A stretch of 64,000 nt of DNA from Anomaloglossus baeobatrachus. Its lineage: Eukaryota; Chordata; Amphibia; Anura; Aromobatidae. Within the stretch, counting starts at the first letter, position 1; every line of letters starts with the position of its first letter. The notes beneath the pieces were generated by a model that saw only the letters and a list, made by a program, of their open reading frames with translations, did not search any database and was not told the DNA's origin. The position numbers and the translations under genes were made by a program. This document shows positions 22,693 to 37,600 of the stretch, one piece after another. Where the stretch lies: assembly GCF_048569485.1 (NCBI RefSeq), contig NC_134357.1, positions 477,735,260 through 477,799,259 on the forward strand. Reading direction: 5' to 3'.

Positions 22693-25600
22693 GTGAGTAC
22701 AGGGGAGACCAGACACAATGCTATATACTGTATCCATGCGATCAGGTGATACCGGTGATCCACATCTTTACAGCCCCCGGGAGATAATCACAGGGCAAAG
22801 TGCGCAGGGCGACAGTCACCAGGACACGAGGGGGCGAGACACCGGGCCGAAATAACATGTCCCACGTCACCACATGTCACATGGAGCACCCTATATATCA
22901 AATATATTAAATGAGGCCCCTGGGAGCTCTGCAGCACAAAGTATTTAAGATAAGGAGAGTTGTAACCTTTCTCTCCTGATAAGGTGATAAGGACTAGTCA
23001 TATAATGGAAAGTTCTCAGCAGCACAGAGTATTTCAGGAGAGGACGGCGCTGTCGCGGTCACAGACTGAGTTACATATCAAAAGGATCAGGGTATTTCAG
23101 CAGCACAGAGGATTTCAGGGGGGAGTAGGAATGCCGAAATCGGACAGAGATACATAGTGGAAGGTGTACGTTCCCCTAGCAGTGCAGAGGATTTCAGCAC
23201 ATACTATATATTTTGTATTTCCAGGAGTTGGAGCATCAGTACTCGCCAAGTCACTGGTCTCATCGTATGGACAAAGATGCCGTCATAGAGGCGCATGTGA
23301 AGGAAATGACAGAAGGTGCCAGCGTGGGGCGTAAGCCTGTGCCGACTATAAGTATATGTATACAGTACCAGTCACAAGTCTGAATAGACCTGTTTAGATC
23401 ATGGTTTTCCTTTTTCTTATTAGAATGTGCACATTGTAGATTCAGACTGAAGGCAGCAAAACCATAAAGAAAAAAATTGGAACAAGAGGTAGAGAAATGT
23501 GTGAAACCAACCAGAATATGTGTTATACCTTAGATAAATCACTGTTTCCTCCTTTTACCCTGATTCCGGCTTTACACCCCCTTTCTCACTCGCTGCTTCA
23601 TCAGGTGGTCTCCTGGAATGGTCTCCAACAGTCCTGAAGATGTCCCCACTCTGCGTCCAACTCATCGCAAACCATCTCCATTATTAGGTTGAGGTCGGGG
23701 GATTAAGGAGGCCATGTGTCACATTAGGTATGGGGAAGTACCACGCATATGGCGACAGGGAAAGGAAACCCTGTGTCTAAGGAAGGGTAGATGTTGACCC
23801 CTGACCAAACCTTCCGCTGGCCCATGGCTCTACTGACCACCCTAGATAGGTATTGCACCTATGCGCCATGCAGGATACCTGACCCTTACTTACCTTAGAA
23901 CTGAGGCCTAGGTAAGGAACAGATGGGATGAGCGCTTAGTCAACCCCACTAAGCTCGAAAGAAGACACAGGGAGCACACACAGGGGAAAGCACATGAACT
24001 ACCGACCGTACTTATCTACAGGATGATTCTGGGAGAAGTAGAGCAATGAACAACAATATTTCTTCAGATGGACACAAGCCAACTGCTTCCATCTAAGAAC
24101 TGTATTAGAATTTTAACCCTATCACCAGCAACGACCAAGGGAGAATGAAAGTATTTAAGGACACAACGGGAAGTGCTGATGATTAATAGCTGAAAGGTGA
24201 GGATTCCGCAGGGTCCTAAAGGAAAGGGGATTAACCCCAAGTAAAGAAGAGGAGAATGTCTGAGAGCAGTTTGTGTAGCCAAACACTGCGACCTACAGGC
24301 AGACACCACAGGACTGTCTGTAAAGCATAGTAGGAAACAAAACCAGTTTTGTTTTCTACTATATATGGGATTGGCCCCTACCTGTGCACCTTATTTATGT
24401 GCCGCGATATTCTACATTGATATTGTCTGTCAAGCATGACACACCCATGACACCATGTTATCTGACGCAGCCTCCATCCCTCTCCTTCTTGGTCACATAG
24501 AACTTACACAGCCTGGAGGTGTTTTGGGTCATTGTCCTGTTACAACACAAATAAGTCCACTAAGTACAAACCGGATTGGATGTCGTCACTGCAGAATGCT
24601 GTGGTTGCCATAATGGGTAATGTTCCTGGAATCTGGAATAAATCAACAACATTATCACCATTACACCTCCCTCCAGGCTTCAGGGTGGGCACCACACATG
24701 TAGAAACCATCCACTCACCTTTTTGGCATCCCACAAAGACATGGTGGTTGGTCCAAAAAAAATCTCAAATTTTGACTCATTAGACCACAGTACAGATTTC
24801 CATTCATCTAATGTCCAGTTCTTGTGTAATTTGGCCCTTTTTCTGATTTGCTGTCCTCACTAGTGGCTTCTTTGCAGCTGGTAAACCCTGATGAACTTAT
24901 CCTCTGCAGCAGAGGTCATTCTTGGTCTTCCTTTCCTGGTACGGTCTTCATGAGGGTCAGCTTCACCAAAGTAACTGATGATTTTCATGACAGCACTTGA
25001 TACCTTCATAGATCTACCAATTTTTCAGATTGACTGAATTAAAGTTGTGTATTGTCTTTATTTAGCCGAGTGGTTCTTGCCATATTCTCCAATACAAGTC
25101 ATTAATTTAGTCTTTTCTTCTTCTTCACTGTAAGGAGCTGTGTACCAACACAGCCTCTGCAAAACACCAGTGATGATGGTCGCAAACACTTTCTTAATGT
25201 CCGTGATTCCACAAATGAACTCTTGACGAGCCAAACTGTTCATTAAAAGCTATTCCAAGGGAATGACCTGATGAAGTTGCCTAAAATAATGCCAAGGGGG
25301 TTGTAAAGCCATCATCAGAGTAAAAAGTTGGGACTCGTACTCTGCTTTGTTTCACATGTGTTTCTTTACTCCTTGTTTCTATATATGTTCCTGTTTGGCT
25401 TTGCTGCCTTCAGTCTGAATCTACAATGTGCACATTCCAATAAGAACAAGGAAACCATTACATGAAAGCTACATCAAACTTTTGGCCGGCACTGTATTTA
25501 TACAGGTCTATACTCATTACCTGTCCTGACAACCCTCATCTTCCCAGGTACTAACCTATCTCGGATTATGGCACGGACGGTCCTGAACGTCCAATATGGC

Positions 25601-28600
25601 GACAGTGACAGCGAGAAGATGGACCTGTATCTACCAGAAGGAGAATCAACCAGTAAGAGTCATATGAACTCACATACTTGAAGTACCCTCAGTAATTCAT
25701 TTTCCCGCTTGCTCTGGGTTAATGAGTCCAGGGGACAGTCCTACTCACTGATTGACAGCTATCCATGTGTGCCTGGCTGAGACAAAGAAGGATCTGACTC
25801 AGAGAATGTCTCCGCCCACTGGACTACTGATTGGACTAGATGTAATGTGTCCAGTCACCTTTAAATCATTAGGGGAATCATTTATGCAGCCTATATAGAG
25901 AATGGCTTAGTAATTTGCTCCTTCGTTTCCATTCCAGAATTCCCAGTACTGGTTTACATCCATGGAGGATATTGGCAGTTTCTGAGGTAAGCAGATGACT
26001 GATAGCAGAGGTAGTGATTGTATGCAGCCATCATACATCCCAATATTTATATCACCAATCACAGGGTGTTTTTAAGCCCCACCCATATACAATACATCTC
26101 GCAAACGCTTCTTCCCAGGGTCCACACTCTTCACCTGAAATACTCTGTGCTGCTGTCATACTTTCCTCCTTCCACTGTCTTCCTAATAGTTTGTGACTAG
26201 AGATGGGCGAACCAGCAGATGTTTGGGTTTGGTGGGTTAAAAAAAAGAGTCAGGTTGGCGACCAGACTTGACCTGAACTTGACCCCGGATGCCGAACCCC
26301 ATATAAGTCTAAGGGACCCCGACTTAAGTGTTATATAAGGATGTTAACAAAAACTAGGGGGGACTGCCATGTCTGTCCCTTTAATGCAGGCTCACGTGTC
26401 GAGCCTGCCTTATTCCCTACACATGTCAGCTGATCTGATCAGCAGACATGTGCAGCTAACAGGTGCTGGTGGATCTCTGATCCACCCGTGCCTGCTAACC
26501 CCTTAGATCATGGTGTCAAACTCTGACAGCGCGATCGAGAACGCTCTGCGGGGATTGCACTGTTTTCTGCCGCCATCGGCGGCCCATTACACAATCATGG
26601 GGCATCTATTGTTTCCATGTCAGCGTGGGGGGTCACATGATGATGACCCCAGTCGCTGCTATGACTCACTTCCTGTGAATGCCGGCAGAGCGCCGACACA
26701 CAGTATAACACAGCATTTCTCCTGAAGCATTGCACTGATCAGAAGAAGCGATTGGACACTTCAGCCATAAAGTCCCCTAGGGAGTCTAATAAAATCAGTA
26801 AGAAATGTAAAAAAAAAGTTTTAATAACTATGAAAAAATTGTGCAATTTCAGTTTTTTTGCAATTTCAGTTCACTTAGAATTTTTTTCCCTTTTTCCAAT
26901 ACAATATGGGGCCGAATGAATGATGTTCAAAAGTACAACTTGTCCCACAAGAAACAAGCCCTCATGTGGCTATATTAATGGAAAAACAAAAAAGCTATGG
27001 CGCTTGGAAGAAGAGGAGGAAAAAGCAGAAAATCGCACAGGGTCTAGGGGTTAAAGCAGGACAATTATACTTATCGAGTTCCCGGGCGGCTGTAACACTT
27101 TATCCAAGTCCGCTCATTGAATCTAATGAATATTCACTGCTACACCTGCCCACCCTCTGTGACAGCATCTGTGATTGGTTGCAGTCAGACTGCCAGCATC
27201 TCTGATTGGTTGACCTCAAACTAACTGTCTGGGTCGCAAAGTGGAGAGTAAAAATAAATAAATAATTGGAAAAATGGCATACGGTCCCCACATTTTGATA
27301 CCCAGCGCAGACAAAATAGACAGCTGGAGGCTGCAGCCGACAGCTGTGTGTGTTATCTTGTTTGTGTACCAAAATGCGAGGGACCCCTTGTGGCTTTTTA
27401 AAAATGATTTAAATAAACAATTTTAAAAATTACATGCGGGTACCATTCCCCCCAATTTTGATATCCAGACAAGATAAAGCAGACAGCTTGGGGCTGGTAT
27501 TCTTAGACTGGGGAGGCCCATAGTAATTGGGCCCTCCCCAGCCTCAAAATAGCTGCCTGCAGCCATTCCACAATTGGTGCATCCATTAGATAAGCCAATC
27601 CTGGCTTTTACACGGCTCATCCTAATTGCACTCGTGCAGTGTCAATCGGGGTAATATAAGCGGTTAATGACAACTGTGATTTGTCAAAAAATCACAGCTG
27701 TCATCTAGTCCGAGGTTACTAATGGGGACCCCCTATTTCTAATTGTGTAACCAATTGTGTTGCCACTGTAACTCTCAGTCTGTGTCCCCCCAAAAAATGA
27801 GTGTGCTCCTCTCCTGAAATACTCTGTGCTGCTTGCAGACTATTTCCAGCCACTATGTAGCTCTCAGTCTGGGATCTGCATTCCCCTCCTCATATCGTGA
27901 ACACCATCACACGGATTCCGTCCTCATTAATACCCCGACAGAAAGAATAAGTTGTATTTACCATGAGGTCAGGGGCTATTATCACTAGTGGGGGTGGAGT
28001 AGGCACTTCTCTGTGACATGTCGCACTGTCTTGTAAGATGAAGAGAAGAAGATCCTGTGAACTGCTCGTCTGTATGAGGAATCCTCCATCTACATTCATG
28101 AGACGCAGGCCGGCGATGGAATATGGCAGACCACACATAGGCTGATATTCCTGCCTGGTCCGATAGTATATTCAGGACAGGTAGGGGGCGCTAATGAGTT
28201 ATACTGTTGTTGTATATCTATGGCCATTTCCTTTCAGCAAAGAGGAGTCTGGATTCATGGCCGCGCCCCTCGTATCACATGGGATCGCTGTGATGGTGAT
28301 GGATTATGACATTGCTCCCAAAGGTGAGGCTGACTATCTAGAAAAAAAATAACAAATACTATATACATAAACTAGTAATGCCCCGATTATTGTCATACAA
28401 GGGCCACATAAATCAAACATGCCGTGCCAAGAAAGGGCCACACAGTGCCCAGATAAATAATGCAATACGGTATGTAGAAAAACCGTACAAAAACTACCTA
28501 TAATATGTCACAGAGTGTCCAGATAAGTGGGCCATACTGTGCCAAGAAAGGGCCATACAGTGCTCAGATAAATAGTGCAATACTGTATGTAGAAAAACAT

Positions 28601-31600
28601 TATATGAACTAACTATAGTATGTCATATAGTGCCCAGATAAGTGGACCATACTGTGCCGAGATAGTGCCCAGATAAATAGTGCAATACGGTATGTAGAAA
28701 AACCGTACAGAAACTACCTATAATATGTCACAGTGTGTCCAGATAAGTGGGCCATACTGTGCCGAGAAAGGGCCACATAGTGCCCAGATAAATAGTGCAA
28801 TACTGTACATAGAAAAACATTATATGAACTAACTATAATATGTCATTTAGTGCCAGATAAGTGGACCATACTGTGCCGAGATAGTGCCCAGATAAATAGT
28901 CAATACGGTATGTAGAAAAACCGTACAGAAACTACCTATAATATGTCACATTGTGTCCAGATAAGTGGGCCATACTGTGCCCAGATAGTGCCCAGATAAT
29001 TAGTGCAATACTGTACGTAGAAAAACAGTACAGTATATAAACTAACTATAATATGTCATATAGTGCCCAGGTAAGTGGACCATACTGTACCGAGATAGTG
29101 CCCAGATCATTAGTGCAATACGGTATGTAGAAAAACAGTACAAAAACTACTCAGAATTTGTCACACTGTGCCCAGCAAAGTGGACCATACTGTGCTGAAA
29201 TAGTGCCCAAATCAATAGTGCAATACTGTGCGCAGAAAAACTGTACAAAAACTATACATAATCTGTCACAGTGTCCCCAGATAAGTGGACCATACTCTGT
29301 CAAGATAGTTAGTGTCCAGATAAATAGTGCAATACTGTACATTGAAAAACAGTATCTAAACTACCAATTGTATGTCACAGCGTGCCTAGATAGTGTCATA
29401 TAGTGCACAGATAAGTGTCATACATGACTACATTCTGTATATCAAAAATGCTGTGCTGAGATGCTACACAGTGCTCAGATAAATAGTACAATACTGTACA
29501 TAAAAAAACATAATATACCCAAATAGTGTTATACAGTGCCCAGATAAGTATAATACATGCCTACATAAATCAAACATGCTTTGCCAAGATAGGGCCACAT
29601 GGTACCCAGATAAATAGTGCAATACTGTACATAATAAAAGTACTTAAACTACCCTTAATAAGTCACAGTGTGCCCAGATAAGTGGCCCATACTGTGCTGA
29701 GATAGTGCCCAGATAAATAGTGCAATACTGTCCATAGAAAAACAGTACATAAACTACCTATTTCACAGAGTGCCCAGATAGTGTCAAAGTGCCCAGATAA
29801 GTGTCATACATGGCTACATAAATCAAACATGCTGTACCGAGATAGTGCTACACAGTGCTCAGATAAATAGTACAATACTGTACATAGAAAAACATAATAT
29901 AAACTGCCTATAATATGTCACCCAAATAGTGTTATACAGTGCCCAGATAAATATAACACATGGCTACATAAATCAAACATGCTGTACCGAGATAGAGCCA
30001 CATGGTACCCAGATAAATAGTGCAATACCGAATGTAAAAAAAAAAAAGCACATAAAATACCCATAATAAGTCACAGTGTGCCCAGGTAAGTGGATCATAC
30101 TGTGCGGAGTGCAATACTGTACGTAGGATGACAGTACATAAACTACCTATGTCACAGAGTGCCCAGATAAGTGTCATACATGGCTACATAAATCAAAAAT
30201 ACTGTACCGAGATAGCTCTACACAGTGCTCAGATAAATAGTGCAATACTGTCCATAGAAAAACAGTACATAAACTACCTATGTCACAGACTGCCCAGATA
30301 GTGTCATAAAGTGCCCAGATAAATGTCATACATGGCTACATAAATCAAAAATACTGTACTGAGGTACTGCTACACAGTGCTCAGATCAATAGTGCAATAC
30401 TGTACATAGAAAAACAGAACATAAGCTACACATAATATGTCACAGAGTGCCCAGATAGTGTCATTTAGTGCCCAGATAAGTGTCATATATGGCTATATAA
30501 ATCAAACATGCTGTGCCAAGTTAGGGCCACACGGTGCTCAGATATATAATGCAATATTGTATGTAAAAAAGTACATAAACTACTCATAATATGTACTGCC
30601 CAGATACGTAGAGCATACTAAGATGGTGCCACATGGTGTCCACAAAAATGGATGCAATACTATGCAAACAGTACATAAACTACCAATTAATATGCCACAG
30701 AGTGCCCAGACGCTGTCATATACTACCCAGATAAGTGGAGCATACTGTGCTGAGATGGTGCCACATGGTGCCCGTATAAATTATGCAACCGTATATAAAC
30801 CACTCATAATATGTCACAGAGTGCCCAGACGCTATCATATACTGCCCAGATACGTAGAGCATACTGTGCCGAGATGGTGCCACATGGTGCCCAGAGAAAT
30901 GGTGCAATACTATGCAAACAGTACATAAACTACCAATTAATATGTTCACAGAGTGCCTAGATGCTGTCATATACTGCCCAGATAAGTGGAGCATACTGTA
31001 CCAAGATGGTGCCACACGGTGCCCAGATAAATCGTGCAATACTGTGCAAACAGTATATAAACTACCCATAATATGTCACAGAGTGCCCAGACGCTATCAT
31101 ATACTGCCCAGATAAGTGGAGCATAGTATGCTCAGATAGTGTCAAACAGCGCCCAGATAAAAAGTGGCCATAAAATAGTGCATAAACCACAAATAAAATG
31201 TTAGGGTGCCCAGATAGTGACATATAGTGCCCAGATGAATGAACATACTGTGCCCAGACAGCCGCAGGATAACTTCCTGATGATTATGAGGAGGGCTTGT
31301 ACATATTCACAAGGATCAATTTGAATAAGCAGGGCTGCAGTGTAAAGCATGGGTAGTAATGTTACTGTTAATCTTTACAGGTGACATGGATCTCATCGTG
31401 GCACAGGTCAGAAAAAGCATTGCTGCCGTTTCTAAGCTTTACCCGTACAATACGTAAGTCTATGTTCGAGGCTGTGCCTGATGTGGCGTCATTATTACAC
31501 GTAATATAGATAAGCCTCTAGTTTAACTATTTCCCCACCAGAGTGGCTCTGTATTCTTCAGGTGTGCGGTGTTTGTGCACACAGCGTCTTTTTCAGGCGG

Positions 31601-34600
31601 AGATTTACTTGTATCTACCTGAAAATCGCAGCACTACAGGATTTTTCTGGTTCAGTTCCTTGGTTTTGACACAAGGTGGCGCTGCAGCTTCTTGTGTCGC
31701 AGACATTGACTGTAATTCCCTATTTAGGCCATGTTCACACATTTAGTATTTGGTGAGTTTTTTTACCTCAGTATTTATAGGCCAAAACCAGGAGTGGGAC
31801 AATCAGAGGAAAAGTATAATAGAAACACGGGCACCACTTCTGTATTTATCACCCACTCCTGGTTTTGGCTACAAATCCTGAGGTAAAAAACTCACCAAAT
31901 ACTCAACATGTGAACATGGCTTTATTAAACGTATAAGTCTTTATTATTAGCTATATCAAAAGTATTGAGGATCTCTGCTTGCTGTAAGTGAATGGGAATA
32001 TTCTAATGTACATCCCGAAGGTGAACTGTCTGTACCTGCCAGCAGTGGACGGATTTGGAGTTGGCGAGACGCCATCGCCTTCATATTTCACAGCTCCGGC
32101 CTCCGTCCTCTGCTGCTCTTTTTCTATATATCACTGACATTTTGCTCCTCAGCGGGATCTATCTGTGCGGCCATTCTGCTGGAGCCCAACTTGTAGCCAT
32201 GACACTCTGCACTGACTGGACTGAGTACGAGGCGACTTCAAATATTAAAGGTCAGCTATATATAAGATACATGTACACCATAATCCAGATTACATTTCAG
32301 AAATAATCTGTACAGTTAAGTACTTTTATAAATATGTTATCAATTATTATACTCCAGAGCTGCACTCAGTATTCTGCTGCTGCAGTCACTGTATACATAA
32401 ATTACTTATCCTGTACTGATCCTGAGTTACATCCTGTATTAAACTCCAGAGCTGCACTCACTATACTGCTGGTGCAGTCACTGTGTACATACATTACATT
32501 ACTTATCATGTACTGATTCTGAGTTACATCCTGTATTATACTCCAGAGCTGCACTCACTATTCTGCTGGTGCAGTCACTGTGTACATACATTACATTACT
32601 TATCATGTACTGATTCTGAGTTACATCCTGTATTATACTCCAGAGCTGCACTCACTATTCTGCTGGTGCAGTCACTGTGTACATACATTACATTACATTT
32701 CTTATCCTGTACTGATTCTGAGTTATATCCTGTATTATACTCCAGAGCTGCACTCACTGTGTACATACATTACATTACTTATCCTGTACTGATCCTGAGT
32801 TCCATCCTATATTATACTCCAGAGCTGCACTCACTATTCTGCTGGTGCAGTCACTGTGTACATACATTACATTACTTATCCTGCACTGATCCTGAGTTCC
32901 ATCCTGTATTATACTCCAGAGCTGCGCTCACTATTCTGCTGGTGCAGTCACTGTGCACATACATTACATTACTTATCCTGTACTAATCCTGAGTTACATC
33001 CTGTATTATACTCCAGAGCTGTACTCACTATTCTGCTGGTGCAGTCACTGTGTACATACATTACATTACTTATCCTGTACTGATCCTGAGTTACATCCTA
33101 TATTCTTGTAACGGGGTGCCGGGGGTGCCTCGGGGGGTGTAGTCGTGGCCCGTTCATGTATCAGGCTAACCCCCGGCTCAGCCGTCACTATTGGGACAGG
33201 GGAATGTTTGGTGGGCCAGAGTGTGGATGGCAGGAGCATGCTGGCAGACAAGCATCAGCTGAACCAAAAGGCATTTTATTACACATATCTTCAAAACAGT
33301 CTCGGTACACAAATCTTGCAGTGTCAAATCACAATTCCTGCCGGGGAAACTGTTCCTGTTTTCTCTGTTCAGGGGCCTTGCCCAGCTACTCTCGTTTACC
33401 TAAGCTCACACTCCGGTTACTGCAGAATTGACCCACACACTTCTGCTTCGCCGGCTAAGCCTCTTCGGGTCCCACCTGTACTCTGCTGGTTCCCGATCCG
33501 GACACTCCTTTTTCTCTCTCTCTGGCTAACTGCCACAATCGACCCCACACTCTGCCCCCGTTGCTCCTTCTCCCCCGTCCCAGCAGAAACTGACTTCTTA
33601 CTACAGCAACCTCTCACCCTCCCCCTAGACTGTCCGGCTCCTCCTCTCTCCTGTACTGTTCCTATGGGGACAGCCGTCCCACCCTGACATCTAGGGAGAG
33701 GAAACCCGTTAACACTGTAAAACACAATTAACATTTTTAACTACCCCAGCGTGGGGTATCTTCAGGGGGGGAAAAACTGCGCCTCCGTGTAAGGGGGTCT
33801 GTCCACCCCTTACATTCCTCCCCTCTTTTTGCCTTAGCCTCCCGGCAAGGGTCGCATCTGTAAGACGAAATCCTAACCAGCAAGACAATCTCTTTATAAA
33901 ACTTTAAAACCTTCACGTAAAAACACAACCAATGGGCACACAAGTCCGGCGCCCGGAGTCCCTCCAAGGGAGCTCCCGGTCTTTGTAGCATGTTTGCCGG
34001 AGGCCCTCAACAGGCGCTCCCGGTCTTAGCTGGTCTTCTGCCCGGAGGCTCTCCCAGCACTCCCGGTCTTTGTAGGTAGGAAGCAACAGGCAATAAGATC
34101 TCCGTAACAGTCACGGAGGGAGTCTTTGCACAGTCCAGCATCAGGCTCCTTCCGGGCTCAGTAGCTTGAACGTTGTTGCAACTATAAATCTTCACCGGGT
34201 TTTTTTAACAATACCGGTTCCCAACACATATATGTCCATCACCTCCGATCGCTATGGTTCACGCGGGGTGGTAGGCGCGCAGCCATTCAGCCCGCTGGGC
34301 CCTCACATATTCGGAGAGGGATTGGCCTGGCAAGCGGCGCAGCCTCCGGAACGGTTCATAGTTGGCCTGTGACTCTGATTCCTCTGTCTCCGGTTTTGGC
34401 TCCTCGGCCCCCGGCGGGGGTGACGGGGTACCTGGACGGGACGGCTGGGGACTACCAACAACGACCACCGGGTGCGTCACCATACTCTGGCGAATCGCCA
34501 ATAACGCCGGTGTTCCCTTTTCCAGCTCGGCTACCGGTCCTGTAACTACTTCTGGCGACACCGCCAGAGTGTTTCTTGGCCGACAAGTTTCATCCAGCAC

Positions 34601-37600
34601 CGGTCTCTGCTGCGTACGTCTCCGGTACTGACATTCCTCCCACTCAATCTCCTGTTGCCACTGCGCGGCCTCCTGGGCAGTGGGCATCCGGGTCACCCCT
34701 ACGGCGAATAGGCCCCGGCATCCCACTTCTCTCCGGAACTTCACTTTCTCCCCCGGGTACAGAGTATGGAGACGTTGGGGTAACCCCTCAATGTCCAGAT
34801 TGACCCGATTATAAAAGAAGTGATCCCCGGTCTCGTCGTCTTCTATAAACCCATATCCCTCGGCCTGATTAAACTTGACCACGGTGCCAACGCTACACTG
34901 CCGGTCAAATGTTTCACTAAGGGGTCCGGCCATCATCTCCCGGGCCACGGTCTCGGCCAGAAGCCTTTCTTGCACCGGGTCTATCTCAGGCGGCGGGGAC
35001 TGTCGTCGGGTTAGGGGCGCCGGCTTTACCGGCTCCCAGAAAAATCCCCACTCATCTTCTTCAAGCTCCGGGACATGTTGCTCTCCCGGGGCCGGAACTT
35101 CTGTGGGGGTTGGAGGTCCTACCTTGGCTGGCGGAACCACCTCCGGACTCTGAAGGGGTGTTCCCAGTGCCTCGCTTCCCGGCTGCAGTTGAGTCTTGTA
35201 AGTGGCCCGGACTTCCGTGGATGTTTCACCGGTCACGGCATCCCATGAAGTGACCCACGTAACTTTTGTGGGCCGCTCCGGACCTCCTGGCACAGCCGGT
35301 AACGTTATGGTAGGTGCCTCCTCTACTAAGCTCTGCCTCGGGTGTCCTCTTCCCAGGCTGGTTGTCACCAGCGCGCCCGCTGCAGCTCGCTGCTTTGTCT
35401 GCGTCTCCATCTCACTTAGAGTCAGCTGCTGAGTTGGCGTCTCCTGTGGCTCTTCCTGTAATGGCGCCGGGGAAGGTGGAGGCGGGCCTTCTTTTCCCGC
35501 TCTTGCATACACTCCACCCCTGGCCTCACTCACCAGGTCGACCCAGCATAGGCGACGCCTCTTCTTTCCTGCAACGCCGCCCACGTCTCTAGTCTTCTGC
35601 AGCATCTTGGGGCCAGTACCTCCCCTCTTTGGGCGGCGCACTCTGTACTTCTTTTTCTTCGCCGGCCAGCTCAGGTTTTCCGTTTGGCGCCAATTTTCCG
35701 CGCGCTCACTGTGTTCGTGAAGACGGCGGCCATCTTAGCGCCGTCTTGTGCCTGGTCCAACGCCTTAGGCACCGCTTGATCTTCACATTCTTGGATCGGG
35801 ACCCTCCGCAGATAGTCCGTATCCTGCCGACTACGCCACTTGTAACGGGGTGCCGGGGGTGCCTCGGGGGGTGTAGTCGTGGCCCGTTCATGTATCAGGC
35901 TAACCCCCGGCTCAGCCGTCACTATTGGGACAGGGGAATGTTTGGTGGGGCAGAGTGTGGATGGCAGGAGCACGCTGGCAGACTCAGGAAAACTCCGCAG
36001 ACAGGCATCAGCTGAACCAAAAGGCATTTTATTACACATATCTTCAAAACAGTCTCGGTACACAAATCTTGCAGTGTCAAATCACAATTCCTGCCGGGGA
36101 AACTGTTCCTGTTTTCTCTGTTCAGGGGCCTTGCCCAGCTACTCTCGTTTACCTAAGCTCACACTCCGGTTACTGCAGAATTGACCCACACACTTCTGCT
36201 TCGCCGGCTAAGCCTCTTCGGGTCCCACCTGTACTCTGCTGGTTCCCGATCCGGACACTCCTTTTTCTCTCTCTCTGGCTAACTGCCACAATCGACCCCA
36301 CACTCTGCCCCCGTTGCTCCTTCTCCCCCGTCCCAGCAGAAACTGACTTCTTACTACAGCAACCTCTCACCCTCCCCCTAGACTGTCCGGCTCCTCCTCT
36401 CTCCTGTACTGTTCCTATGGGGACAGCCGTCCCACCCTGACATCTAGGGAGAGGAAACCCGTTAACACTGTAAAACACAATTAACATTTTTAACTACCCC
36501 AGCGTGGGGTATCTTCAGGGGGGGAAAAACTGCGCCTCCGTGTAAGGGGTCTGTCCACCCCTTACATTCCTCCCCTCTTTTTGCCTTAGCCTCCCGGCAA
36601 GGGTCGCATCTGTAAGACGAAATCCTAACCAGCAAGACAATCTCTTTATAAAACTTTAAAACCTTCACGTAAAAACACAACCAATGGGCACACAAGTCCG
36701 GCGCCCGGAGTCCCTCCAAGGGAGCTCCCGGTCTTTGTAGCATGTTTGCCGGAGGCCCTCAACAGGCGCTCCCGGTCTTAGCTGGTCTTCTGCCCGGAGG
36801 CTCTCCCAGCACTCCCGGTCTTTGTAGGTAGGAAGCAACAGGCAATAAGATCTCCGTAACAGTCACGGAGGGAGTCTTTGCACAGTCCAGCATCAGGCTC
36901 CTTCCGGGCTCAGTAGCTTGAACGTTGTTGCAACTATAAATCTTCACCGGGTTTTTTTAACAATACCGGTTCCCAACACATATATGTCCATCACCTCCGA
37001 TCGCTATGGTTCACGCGGGGTGGTAGGCGCGCAGCCATTCAGCCCGCTGGGCCCTCACATATTCGGAGAGGGATTGGCCTGGCAAGCGGCGCAGCCTCCG
37101 GAACTGTTCATAGTTGGCCTGTGACTCTGATTCCTCTGTCTCCGGTTTTGGCTCCTCGGCCCCCGGCGGGGGTGACGGGGTACCTGGACGGGACGGCTGG
37201 GGACTACCAACAACGACCACCGGGTGCGTCACCATACTCTGGCGAATCGCCAATAACGCCGGTGTTCCCTTTTCCAGCTCGGCTACCGGTCCTGTAACTA
37301 CTTCTGGCGACACCGCCAGAGTGTTTCTTGGCCGACAAGTTTCATCCAGCACCGGTCTCTGCTGCGTACGTCTCCGGTACTGACATTCCTCCCACTCAAT
37401 CTCCTGTTGCCACTGCGCGGCCTCCTGGGCAGTGGGCATCCGGGTCACCCCTACGGCGAATAGGCCCCGGCATCCCACTTCTCTCCGGAACTTCACTTTC
37501 TCCCCCGGGTACAGAGTATGGAGACGTTGGGGTAACCCCTCAATGTCCAGATTGACCCGATTATAAAAGAAGTGATCCCCGGTCTCGTCGTCTTCTATAA

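Noticed and set aside
24540-25243. Small minus-strand frames as host genes
   Set aside because: They match decayed Tc1 transposase and lie between Tc1 ends.
25255-25300. Hammerhead-ribozyme-like CTGATGAAG
   Set aside because: The other conserved core pieces (GAAAC and the paired stems) are not in position, and the sequence belongs to the Tc1 relic.
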